Shown piece by piece: positions 1 to 7,999 of a DNA stretch of 9,077 nt; within the stretch, counting starts at the first letter, position 1; the number at the start of each line of letters is the position of its first letter. Location: positions 1 through 9,077 of the forward strand of contig JACPGN010000053.1 in the NCBI GenBank assembly GCA_016182435.1. The letters run 5' to 3'. The position numbers and the translations under genes are program-made. The notes beneath the pieces are model-generated. The model did not search any database and was not told the DNA's origin. It worked only from the letters and a program-made list of their open reading frames with translations. This DNA comes from Lentisphaerota bacterium (GTDB taxonomy: Bacteria; Verrucomicrobiota; Kiritimatiellia; JAAZAB01).

Positions 1-585
1 ACACGTATCCAGCAGCACCGGCATGAGTTCTACCGGTTTGTGCTGCGCACCGTATGGGATTCGGCGGTCGCGGAAGACGTGTTCGCCGACGCGATCCTTA
101 CGGCATATCAGAACAAAGAACGGTTCACCGAGGGCACAAACTTTCGGGCCTGGATGTTCCGGATACTGGCGAACAAGTGCTTTGTCGCCAATCGTGAAAC
201 CGCGCGGCGGCCGGAGAGTTTCGACGAAAAGGAATCGGATTGGAGCGCTCTCTCCGCAGAACCCGGTTACGCGGACGCGCTCGCCGACCCCGACGCTTTT
301 CTGGAGCAATGCGGCGATGAGCTATATCTGGCGTTCAGACGGTTATCTACCGCGGAACGCTCGTGCATTCTGCTGCGCGCGGAAAAGTTCTCGTATCAGG
401 AAATGGCGGATCTATTGGAAATCCACCTGGGCACGGTCATGACCCACCTGGCGCGAGGCCGGACAAAGTTGCGGCGCGATCTCCTGGAGTATGCCCGGGA
501 GCGTGGCATCATCCGGCCGGCGCTGCGGCTCACGCGCAATGCTCAGGGACACGGAATGGAAAGGAAGGAAACGGCGGCGTCATGA
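1..585 (+). CDS. ECF-like sigma-70 family RNA polymerase sigma factor (5' end missing)
   Basis: This gene encodes a sigma factor that would direct RNA polymerase to a dedicated set of promoters. It is open from the first base, and 194 residues are visible. Region 2 covers about residues 4-66 and includes the AEDVFADAI and NFRAWMFRILANKCF stretches. An acidic linker follows, and region 4 covers about residues 106-165. Its helix-turn-helix runs from about YQEMADLL to GTVMTHLARGRTKLRR, close to the usual ECF pattern GTVKSRLxRAR. There is no region 1 or 3, as is normal for ECF factors. A GTG at position 40 is the only in-window start candidate, but it would cut off part of region 2, so the true start lies upstream of the window. 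The stop codon overlaps the anti-sigma start (ATGA), which implies translational coupling. Its target promoters cannot be read from this window. Confidence 0.9.
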   Translation, partial: TRIQQHRHEFYRFVLRTVWDSAVAEDVFADAILTAYQNKERFTEGTNFRAWMFRILANKCFVANRETARRPESFDEKESDWSALSAEPGYADALADPDAFLEQCGDELYLAFRRLSTAERSCILLRAEKFSYQEMADLLEIHLGTVMTHLARGRTKLRRDLLEYARERGIIRPALRLTRNAQGHGMERKETAAS

Positions 586-1331
586 ATACCAACCCGGAGA
601 ATCTGTGGTCGGCGTATCTGGATGGAGAAATGTCGGCGGCGGAAGCGGCTGACTTCGACAAGTCGCTTTCGCCGGCTGACCGGGAACGTTTTTCCGCCGA
701 GATACGTTTTGAGCGCTCGCTGGCCGGCGTGCTGATCAACAACGTCGAATGTCCGCAAAACCTCTGGAAACGGGTAGAGGCTGATATCAGCCGTCGCCGG
801 GAAGGCCGCTTCCGCCCGCGGATATTGACCGGGCGCGCCGCGTTGGCCATCGCGGCCGCCGCGGCAATTCTTATCGGAGGGTTCCTTCTCCACGTCCACC
901 GCCGCCAGGCGCCAATGAATATGTTCACCGTGCCCTCGAGCGTCGCCGCGCTGGCGGCCGAGGCCGAGGCGCCGGCCGATCTGGAACAGGTTCGCAACTT
1001 CCTGGCGCAACACGGCTTCAATATAGCGCTGCATCCGGTTACGACAATGCAAGAGCCCCGTGGTCACAAGACCGTCCTGATCGGCGCTCGCGCTACCCGG
1101 CGCGATGAAGATTGGACCGTAGAATTGCTGTACGAGTGCTGTGGCGAACCGGTAAAAGTGATTATTGCCCGGGAAGACAGCAAGACGGCCGAAGCAATAC
1201 GGCGGCAGTCCCTGTCATCAAATAGCGCCGTTCAGGCAGCGCGTAATATCGGCGGGTACCGGGCCGCGGTTGTAAGCCGGCACAAGGCCGGTCGGATTCT
1301 TGAACTGCTGGCCGAACCGCAACCAAGCTGA
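582..1331 (+). CDS. Membrane-anchored anti-sigma factor
   Basis: The 249-residue product probably holds the preceding sigma factor inactive at the inner membrane. The N-terminus has the anti-sigma signature LWSAYLDGEMSAAEA (residues 8-22), in the style of anti-sigma domains. The HxxxCxxC zinc motif of ZAS proteins is absent. One transmembrane helix lies at about residues 86-104 (AALAIAAAAAILIGGFLL), flanked by Arg/His. This leaves a cytoplasmic N-terminus and a periplasmic domain of about 145 residues. That outer domain carries adjacent cysteines at 186-187 (YECCGEP), which could sense redox state or metal; this is speculative. The ATG at 582 was chosen because it overlaps the sigma stop codon and begins exactly at the anti-sigma motif. 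A purine-rich AAGGAAGGAA (561-570) sits a little far upstream, so coupling to sigma translation is likely. The reading frame stays open upstream to 363, but that part only shadows the sigma gene. Confidence 0.85.
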   Translation: MNTNPENLWSAYLDGEMSAAEAADFDKSLSPADRERFSAEIRFERSLAGVLINNVECPQNLWKRVEADISRRREGRFRPRILTGRAALAIAAAAAILIGGFLLHVHRRQAPMNMFTVPSSVAALAAEAEAPADLEQVRNFLAQHGFNIALHPVTTMQEPRGHKTVLIGARATRRDEDWTVELLYECCGEPVKVIIAREDSKTAEAIRRQSLSSNSAVQAARNIGGYRAAVVSRHKAGRILELLAEPQPS

Positions 1332-1347
1332 ACCAAACAGCCATAAT

Positions 1348-1353
1348 AAGGAG
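1348..1353 (+). promoter_or_regulatory. Ribosome binding site of the thioredoxin-like gene
   Basis: AAGGAG lies 6 bases before the ATG at 1360. It decides between this start and an in-frame ATG at 1300, which lies inside the anti-sigma gene and would bury the signal peptide. Confidence 0.8.
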
Positions 1354-1359
1354 ACGCGC

Positions 1360-1836
1360 ATGACACCGATAAAAAGAATTGGTATATTGTTCGGGTGGAT
1401 CGCGGGATGCATTTGTCTTTCTGCGCTTTGCGCCGCAGCCGGGCCGAGCGACTGGTTGACGGACTTTGACCTGGCCAAAAAGGAAGCGGCCGAAAAGAAG
1501 CGGCCTATCCTGGCGGACTTCACCGGGTCGGACTGGTGCGGCTGGTGCATCAAGCTGGACCAGGAGGTGTTTTCCACAAAAGAGTTTCTGGACTTTGCCA
1601 AGAAACACCTGATATTGTTCCAGGCTGATTTTCCAAGCAGGAAGGAACTTCCCGCCGCGACCATTAAGCAGAACGAGGAATTGGCGCAAACTTACGGAAT
1701 CGAAGGGTTCCCGACGGTATTGCTACTGAATGCCACAGGACAGGTCATTGCCCGGACCGGCTATCAGTCGGGCGGCGCCACGGCGTACGTGGCGCATGTG
1801 AAAGAATTGCTGAAACAGAAGCTGGAAAATAAATAA
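1360..1836 (+). CDS. Exported thioredoxin-like protein with CGWC active site
   Basis: This 158-residue thioredoxin-fold protein probably acts as a thiol reductase or disulfide carrier in the periplasm. Residues 1 to about 27 form a Sec signal peptide (K5, R6, a hydrophobic core, then CAAA before GPS). The fold begins near residue 31. The redox motif SDWCGWC has its cysteines at 60 and 63, and the cis-proline motif GFPT follows at 116-119. The mature part, about 130 residues, fits a single thioredoxin domain. The stretch FTGSDWCGWCIKLDQEVF is characteristic of the Thioredoxin_7-like secreted proteins common in Planctomycetes and Verrucomicrobia. The gene follows the anti-sigma gene by 28 bases and is probably in the same transcript. 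A reducing role is likely, given dsbD at the right end of the window, but the physiological partner is not shown. Confidence 0.88.
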   Translation: MTPIKRIGILFGWIAGCICLSALCAAAGPSDWLTDFDLAKKEAAEKKRPILADFTGSDWCGWCIKLDQEVFSTKEFLDFAKKHLILFQADFPSRKELPAATIKQNEELAQTYGIEGFPTVLLLNATGQVIARTGYQSGGATAYVAHVKELLKQKLENK

Positions 1837-1838
1837 AC

Positions 1839-1911
1839 AGAGGAGGAGGTGAGCGCCGGAGAGTATAGTGCGAAGATAAGTTTATCAGCGGCGGGATATG
1901 GTCACGAGTAA
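1839..1911 (+). other. Orphan strong Shine-Dalgarno run with possible 20-codon leader peptide
   Basis: The 101-base gap after the thioredoxin-like gene opens with AGAGGAGGAGGTGAG (1839-1853), one of the best matches to the 16S anti-Shine-Dalgarno in the window. No recognisable gene follows at normal spacing. A GTG at 1849 opens a 20-codon frame ending with TAA at 1909-1911, which would read MSAGEYSAKISLSAAGYGHE. It has no recognised family. It could be a leader peptide, the remnant of a gene, or a chance purine run. Confidence 0.2.
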
Positions 1912-1926
1912 ACCGAGAAAATCAGG

Positions 1927-1932
1927 AAGGAG
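1927..1932 (+). promoter_or_regulatory. Ribosome binding site of the small CPxCG gene
   Basis: AAGGAG lies 5 bases before the ATG at 1938. It supports translation of this very short gene, whose coding status would otherwise be doubtful. Confidence 0.75.
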
Positions 1933-1937
1933 AAACC

Positions 1938-2150
1938 ATGCAAGCAAGGAATCTGTGGGGAATAGCATTGGCCGCTGCTCTGCTTTTGGCAGTGCTGCCC
2001 AATAGCGGCAATATGGCCGTAGCGCAGGAGCCCGAAACCGAAGTCGTCTGTCCAAAATGCGGGCATAAGTTCGTTCCACCGAAAAATGCCGAGCAGCCGA
2101 AGCAGCCTGAGCAGCCGAAAAAGTCCGAGCATCCCGAACACCCAAAATAA
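1938..2150 (+). CDS. Small exported protein with a single CPxCG knuckle and a Lys/Pro/Glu/His-rich tail
   Basis: No characterised family is recognised for this 70-residue product. Residues 1 to about 29 look like a Sec signal peptide: R4, a hydrophobic run around LAAALLLAVL, and a cleavage site AVA before QEPE. The mature part is then only about 41 residues. It contains one zinc-ribbon half, CPKCGHKF (38-45), and then a degenerate repetitive tail (AEQPKQPEQPKKSEHPEHPK). A full zinc ribbon needs two such knuckles, so metal binding would require a dimer, a partner, or the tail histidines. The cysteine pair could instead be a redox site used by the neighbouring thioredoxin-like proteins. The clear ribosome binding site and coherent signal peptide argue for a real gene. 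The proposed metal or thiol role is inference. Confidence 0.65.
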   Translation: MQARNLWGIALAAALLLAVLPNSGNMAVAQEPETEVVCPKCGHKFVPPKNAEQPKQPEQPKKSEHPEHPK

Positions 2151-2168
2151 GGAATAGGGAGCGTTAAT

Positions 2169-2290
2169 CACTGGCGAGGCACGCAGTCGTGGAGCAGAGC
2201 ACTATAACAATCATGACGCTACGCGCGAGTATCGCCACGGCGGTGGCGGCCGCGCTGGCTTTGTTGACCTGCTCCTGTGCCTCGCCAGTG
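2169..2290 (+). repeat. 14-bp perfect inverted repeat around the transglutaminase start
   Basis: CACTGGCGAGGCAC at 2169-2182 is exactly complementary to GTGCCTCGCCAGTG at 2277-2290, with 94 bases between them. The left arm contains the GAGG (2176-2179) that would be the ribosome binding site for the GTG start at 2189. The right arm lies in the codons just after the signal-peptide region. In mRNA the arms could pair and hide the ribosome binding site. Alternatively the repeat could bind a protein, or be coincidental. Confidence 0.6.
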
Positions 2291-3565
2291 CGCCGCCCGT
2301 CAGCCGATCGTCGCGTTACTATTGCGCAGATCGCCGAGGGCATCGAAAAGCACATCGCCGAAAAGACCCGGGCCGAGGGCGGCTACTTCAAATTGCAACA
2401 TAATGGCGGAGAACTGCAACTAAAGCTGGTGAGAGTCCACTTGGAGTATCTCGCGGACCTCGGCGATGGCGTCCAGTTTGCCTGCGTTGATCTCGTCGGG
2501 ACCGACGGCACCGTCTACGACGTGGACTTTTTCCTCAAGGGCTCGCCGGGCGCCCTGACGGTAACCGAAGCAACCATCCATAAGCTCAACGGCCAGCCGC
2601 TTTATGCCTGGGAGCAGAAGCAGGACGAGACCTGGAGCCGCGTGGCGCTGACCAACGCGTCTAATCGCCTGCTGGGCGTCATCACGGGCAAGGACGATCA
2701 ACTGCCCGCTCTGGCCGGCGCCGCGCAACTCTGGCTGCCGCTGGCGCAGTCGGATGCGTTTCAGACCGTCGCCATCAAAGCGATCAACGCCCCGACTTTA
2801 ACGCGCCAACTCGACGAGGGCAAATACGGCAACAAGGTCCTGTTCCTGATGGCCGGACCAGCGGACAGCGGCAAGACGGTCGAAATTCAATACCGCGTCC
2901 AACGCGCGGAAAAATATCCTTACGCAAAAGCCGATCCCGTCATGCAGAAGTATCTTGCCCCTGACACGCTGGCGCCGCTCAACGATACCTTCCGCGGCAT
3001 TGCCGCAGAGGTAACGCGCGGAAAACCTACGGACCTCATGCGCGCGCGGGCTTTGTATGACCACGTGATTGAAAAAATTCGCTATGCCCGCTATGGCCCG
3101 GGCTGGGGCCGCGGCGATGCTGTGTATGCCTGCAATTGGGGCCGCGGCGACGCCGTATATGCCTGCAATGCCAAGAGCGGCAACTGCTCGGATTTCCACG
3201 CCTACTTTATTGCCCTGGCGCGCGCCAGCGGTATTCCCGCCCGCTTCGTGAGCGGCGCCGCGATTCCCGCGGAACGCAATGACGGCGGTATTGACGGCTA
3301 CCATTGCTGGGCCGAGTTCTTCGCCGATGGCAAATGGTGGCCGGTGGATATCAGCGAGGCTGACAAGTATTCCGCCCTGGCCACCTACTATTTCGGCCAT
3401 CAGCCGGCCAATCGCTTCGAGTTCAGTCAGGGCCGCGACCTGGTTGTCGAGCCGGGGCCGGCCTCCGGCCCGATCAATTTCCTGGCCTTCCCCGTGTTGG
3501 AAGTGGATGGCCAGCCCGCCAAGGCGGAGGTCGCGTTTTCGTTCGTTCGCCGATCGGTTCAATAG
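2189..3565 (+). CDS. Exported transglutaminase-like protein with an extra N-terminal domain
   Basis: The 458-residue product is a papain-fold transglutaminase-like protein, probably a periplasmic or surface peptidase or amide-modifying enzyme. An N-terminal signal (about residues 9-32) ends in TCSCAS, a poor lipobox, so lipidation is uncertain. Residues 43-145 form a separate domain containing VHLEYLADLGDGVQFACVD and YDVDFFL, for which I know no function. Residues 178-240 (from LWLPLAQSDAFQ) resemble the beta domain that precedes many bacterial transglutaminase cores. The core shows Cys333 (SGNCSDFH), His372 (GYHCWAEFF) and Asp387 (WWPVDISEAD), so the triad is intact. WGRGDAVYACN occurs twice in tandem at 306-327, just before the catalytic Cys. 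The GTG at 2189 has GAGG 9 bases upstream; the ATG at 2213 is the alternative and keeps the hydrophobic part of the signal. The substrate is unknown. Confidence 0.82.
   Translation: MEQSTITIMTLRASIATAVAAALALLTCSCASPVRRPSADRRVTIAQIAEGIEKHIAEKTRAEGGYFKLQHNGGELQLKLVRVHLEYLADLGDGVQFACVDLVGTDGTVYDVDFFLKGSPGALTVTEATIHKLNGQPLYAWEQKQDETWSRVALTNASNRLLGVITGKDDQLPALAGAAQLWLPLAQSDAFQTVAIKAINAPTLTRQLDEGKYGNKVLFLMAGPADSGKTVEIQYRVQRAEKYPYAKADPVMQKYLAPDTLAPLNDTFRGIAAEVTRGKPTDLMRARALYDHVIEKIRYARYGPGWGRGDAVYACNWGRGDAVYACNAKSGNCSDFHAYFIALARASGIPARFVSGAAIPAERNDGGIDGYHCWAEFFADGKWWPVDISEADKYSALATYYFGHQPANRFEFSQGRDLVVEPGPASGPINFLAFPVLEVDGQPAKAEVAFSFVRRSVQ
3104..3169 (+). repeat. 33-bp in-frame tandem duplication inside the transglutaminase gene
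   Basis: Two adjacent 33-base units (3104-3136 and 3137-3169) each encode WGRGDAVYACN. They differ at only three bases, all third codon positions: GAT/GAC, GCT/GCC and GTG/GTA. The encoded peptides are identical. The duplication ends six residues before the catalytic Cys333. Confidence 0.95.
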
Positions 3566-3572
3566 TTCTGCG

Positions 3573-3620
3573 TACCGCAAACAAAGGAATATGGTATATC
3601 CACCGAGAGCTAATGCGGTA
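3573..3620 (+). repeat. Short inverted repeat in the leader of the cytochrome gene
   Basis: TACCGCA (3573-3579) pairs with TGCGGTA (3614-3620) around a 34-base loop. Inside the loop lies a second imperfect hairpin, GGAATAT-GGT-ATATCC (3586-3601). It sits in the 81-base gap between the transglutaminase and cytochrome genes and lacks a trailing T-run, so it is not a standard terminator. It could be a leader structure or chance. Confidence 0.25.
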
Positions 3621-3646
3621 AGGGATACAGAAAGAAGTGTTGGGCT

Positions 3647-5545
3647 GTGAGAAGAAGGATGTCGGTGTATATTGGCATTCTGTCGGTGGTCGCTGCGGTT
3701 TCGGGCAGAGCAGCGGAAACTTGCGTGACGTGTCACGAAGGTATTGAGATGATTTCCGAAAAACCCGGCATTCACGATTTGAGCTGCACCGATTGCCACC
3801 AGGGCGATGGCAATGCCACTGTGTTCGAAGCGGCGCACAAAGGCATTTACGCGAACCCCAGCGATCTGCGGGTTGTTGAGCAGACATGTGGCCTGTGTCA
3901 CCCAGACGAAGTCGCACGCGTCATGAAGTCGCTTCATGCCACCAGCGCCGGCATGATCTCAGGAACGCGCTATGCATGGGGCGCCCAGGGGAAGACGGAA
4001 GCGCTCTACGCCAACTATGCCGTAACCGATGATAAGCCCGAGGGGCCACATGCGATCAAATCACTGGAACCCTTGCCGTCCTATGATCCTTCCAAACCAG
4101 AAGGTAGAACTAACTCCCCCGCAGACGACTACCTCCGCAACGACTGCCTTCGCTGTCATCTCTGGAGCGATGGACGTCAAGGGGATGGCGACTATCGCGC
4201 GAGCGGTTGCGCCGCATGTCACGTGCTTTATTCCAACAAGGGGACTTACGAAGGAAACGACAAAGCCATTCCCAAAGATCAGAAGGATCGTCCCCGCTTC
4301 CATCGCATCACCAAAAAGATCCCGGAAACACAATGCCTTCACTGCCACAGCCGTGGCGGTCGGACGGGCGTAAGCTTTATTGGCGCCATTGAAAGCGATG
4401 ACTATGGGACGCCTTGGACCGGCGAAGGGGCTAAACAGGGAAAGCTGCACGGGAAGTTCTACAACCATTTACAAGCGGACATCCATTATGAGAAGGGCAT
4501 GACCTGCATAGACTGTCACACCATGAACGATCTTCATGGTGACGGCAATATCTACCTCAAGCGCGAGCATGCCGTGGAAATTGAATGTCACGATTGCCAT
4601 GGCACCATGAAAGAGCGCTCCAATCTGAAATCCTCATGGGGCAATCCTTTGACAAATATCGAGGAAACTGACGGCAAGGTTGTTTTAACTTCGAAGCTCA
4701 GCGGAAAGAAACACGTGGTGCCGCAATTAAAAGAGGCGGCGCTCTCGCCCGAAGGGCACGCGGCCATGGCGGCTATTCCGGCACACATTGAAAAGCTTGA
4801 ATGCTACGCCTGCCATGCCCGATGGGCGCCCCAGTGTTACGGTTGTCATGCCAAGCAGGATTTGAGCGCGCCAGGCGGGGACTGGCTTCTGGGCAAGAAA
4901 GGCGGCGATCCAAGCAAGACTTCACACGAGGGGAACCGCGACCAAAAGACATACGCATGGAGCGAGTCTCGTTCCTACGTTCGATGGGAATCTCCGCTAT
5001 TGGGAATCAACAGCGAGGGCAAGGTGAGTCCATTCATTACCGGCTGCCAGGTTTTCTTTACCCAAGTCAAAGATGGCAAAAGTATCGTTAACAATAAAGT
5101 CTATACAAACACTGATGGCATCAGCGGCATCAGTCATGCGCCGATCCAGCCTCATACCGTCACAAAAGCCGCCCGCCGATGCTCGGATTGCCACGACAAC
5201 CCCAAGGCCCTGGGTCTTGGCGGCGGCATCTACAACATCAAGGCGAATTTTCCAGACGGAGCTCCCATCGCTTTCGAATTGGAACGAATAGTGAACGAAG
5301 ATGGCAAACAACTGCAAGGGATTGCTCATGCGGGCGCCAGACCTTTCAACAAAGACGAACTTCAGCGCATCGGTCGGGCGGGTACGTGCATCGCCTGCCA
5401 TGGCGCCGATGCTGACGTCTGGAGAAAAGTAAAGGGCAAGATCGAAATTGACTCCGCGCCCACTGACGAACTGCATAAGAAGATAATCCGAAACCTTTTT
5501 GAAAAGGCGGCTGGAACTAACCGGCAATCGATACCGCTGCAATAG
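3647..5545 (+). CDS. Exported dodecaheme c-type cytochrome (12 CXXCH motifs)
   Basis: This 632-residue protein is expected to carry twelve covalently bound hemes and to move electrons in the periplasm or at the cell surface. The CXXCH motifs begin at residues 26, 47, 81, 167, 188, 230, 287, 314, 386, 397, 512 and 581. Residues 1 to about 22 form a Sec signal peptide (MRRRM, a hydrophobic stretch, then SGRAA), and the first heme site follows at once. No transmembrane helix, lipobox or beta-barrel part is seen. Residues 402-511 are heme-free but contain many aromatics and a lone Cys467, so they may form a binding surface. The stretch [21 protein letters not shown] is strongly reminiscent of other multiheme cytochromes, but I cannot name the subfamily. 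The GTG start at 3647 is preferred over the ATG at 3659 because it supplies the arginines of the signal peptide and because GAAGAAGG abuts the ATG too closely. No porin partner gene is in the window. Confidence 0.92.
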   Translation: MRRRMSVYIGILSVVAAVSGRAAETCVTCHEGIEMISEKPGIHDLSCTDCHQGDGNATVFEAAHKGIYANPSDLRVVEQTCGLCHPDEVARVMKSLHATSAGMISGTRYAWGAQGKTEALYANYAVTDDKPEGPHAIKSLEPLPSYDPSKPEGRTNSPADDYLRNDCLRCHLWSDGRQGDGDYRASGCAACHVLYSNKGTYEGNDKAIPKDQKDRPRFHRITKKIPETQCLHCHSRGGRTGVSFIGAIESDDYGTPWTGEGAKQGKLHGKFYNHLQADIHYEKGMTCIDCHTMNDLHGDGNIYLKREHAVEIECHDCHGTMKERSNLKSSWGNPLTNIEETDGKVVLTSKLSGKKHVVPQLKEAALSPEGHAAMAAIPAHIEKLECYACHARWAPQCYGCHAKQDLSAPGGDWLLGKKGGDPSKTSHEGNRDQKTYAWSESRSYVRWESPLLGINSEGKVSPFITGCQVFFTQVKDGKSIVNNKVYTNTDGISGISHAPIQPHTVTKAARRCSDCHDNPKALGLGGGIYNIKANFPDGAPIAFELERIVNEDGKQLQGIAHAGARPFNKDELQRIGRAGTCIACHGADADVWRKVKGKIEIDSAPTDELHKKIIRNLFEKAAGTNRQSIPLQ

Positions 5546-5618
5546 ATGCCAAGGACCATGTTACGGTGATACTAACGACTCCATAGATTTGTGGTCCAAG
5601 AACTACGAAGAAAAGCCG

Positions 5619-7937
<2,319 letters not shown>

Positions 7938-7999
7938 CGCGCGCAATAATGCCAGTAACAATCCCGTAAGCAAGAGCGGCAACGCGATTTGGGTTTTTA

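Noticed and set aside
363..581. Upstream extension of the anti-sigma reading frame
   Set aside because: It overlaps sigma region 4 in another frame. The recognisable anti-sigma motif starts right after the ATG at 582, which also forms the ATGA overlap.
1875..1886. GATAA-GT-TTATC palindrome in the leader of the small CPxCG gene
   Set aside because: A single 5-bp arm pair is expected by chance. No second copy or promoter was seen to make it an operator.
2867..2881. GPADSGKT in the transglutaminase protein, resembling a P-loop
   Set aside because: It lacks the full GxxxxGK[ST] spacing and any surrounding NTPase fold, and it sits in the predicted beta domain before the transglutaminase core.
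2798..3937. Long minus-strand open frame of 379 codons opposite the transglutaminase and cytochrome genes
   Set aside because: It lies antisense to two genes with clear family motifs. Its translation has no recognisable domain and is the typical third-position shadow of GC-rich coding DNA.
3647..5545. Assignment to OmcB-type outer-membrane cytochromes or octaheme tetrathionate reductase
   Set aside because: No lipobox or porin gene supports OmcB, and twelve standard CXXCH motifs do not fit the octaheme enzyme. No family name is justified without a profile search.
5553..5597. GGACCA/TGGTCC inverted repeat between the cytochrome and yyaL genes
   Set aside because: There are only six paired bases around a 33-base loop and no T-run follows, so it cannot be told from chance.
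5499..5618. Upstream extension of the YyaL frame, including a CNRCQGPC segment
   Set aside because: It overlaps the end of the cytochrome gene and the signal peptide would then be internal. The Cys-rich look comes from reading cytochrome codons out of frame.
7938..7999. Possible terminator between yyaL and dsbD because of a five-T run
   Set aside because: The best pairing before the T-run is only about three G-C pairs with mismatches, too weak for an intrinsic terminator.
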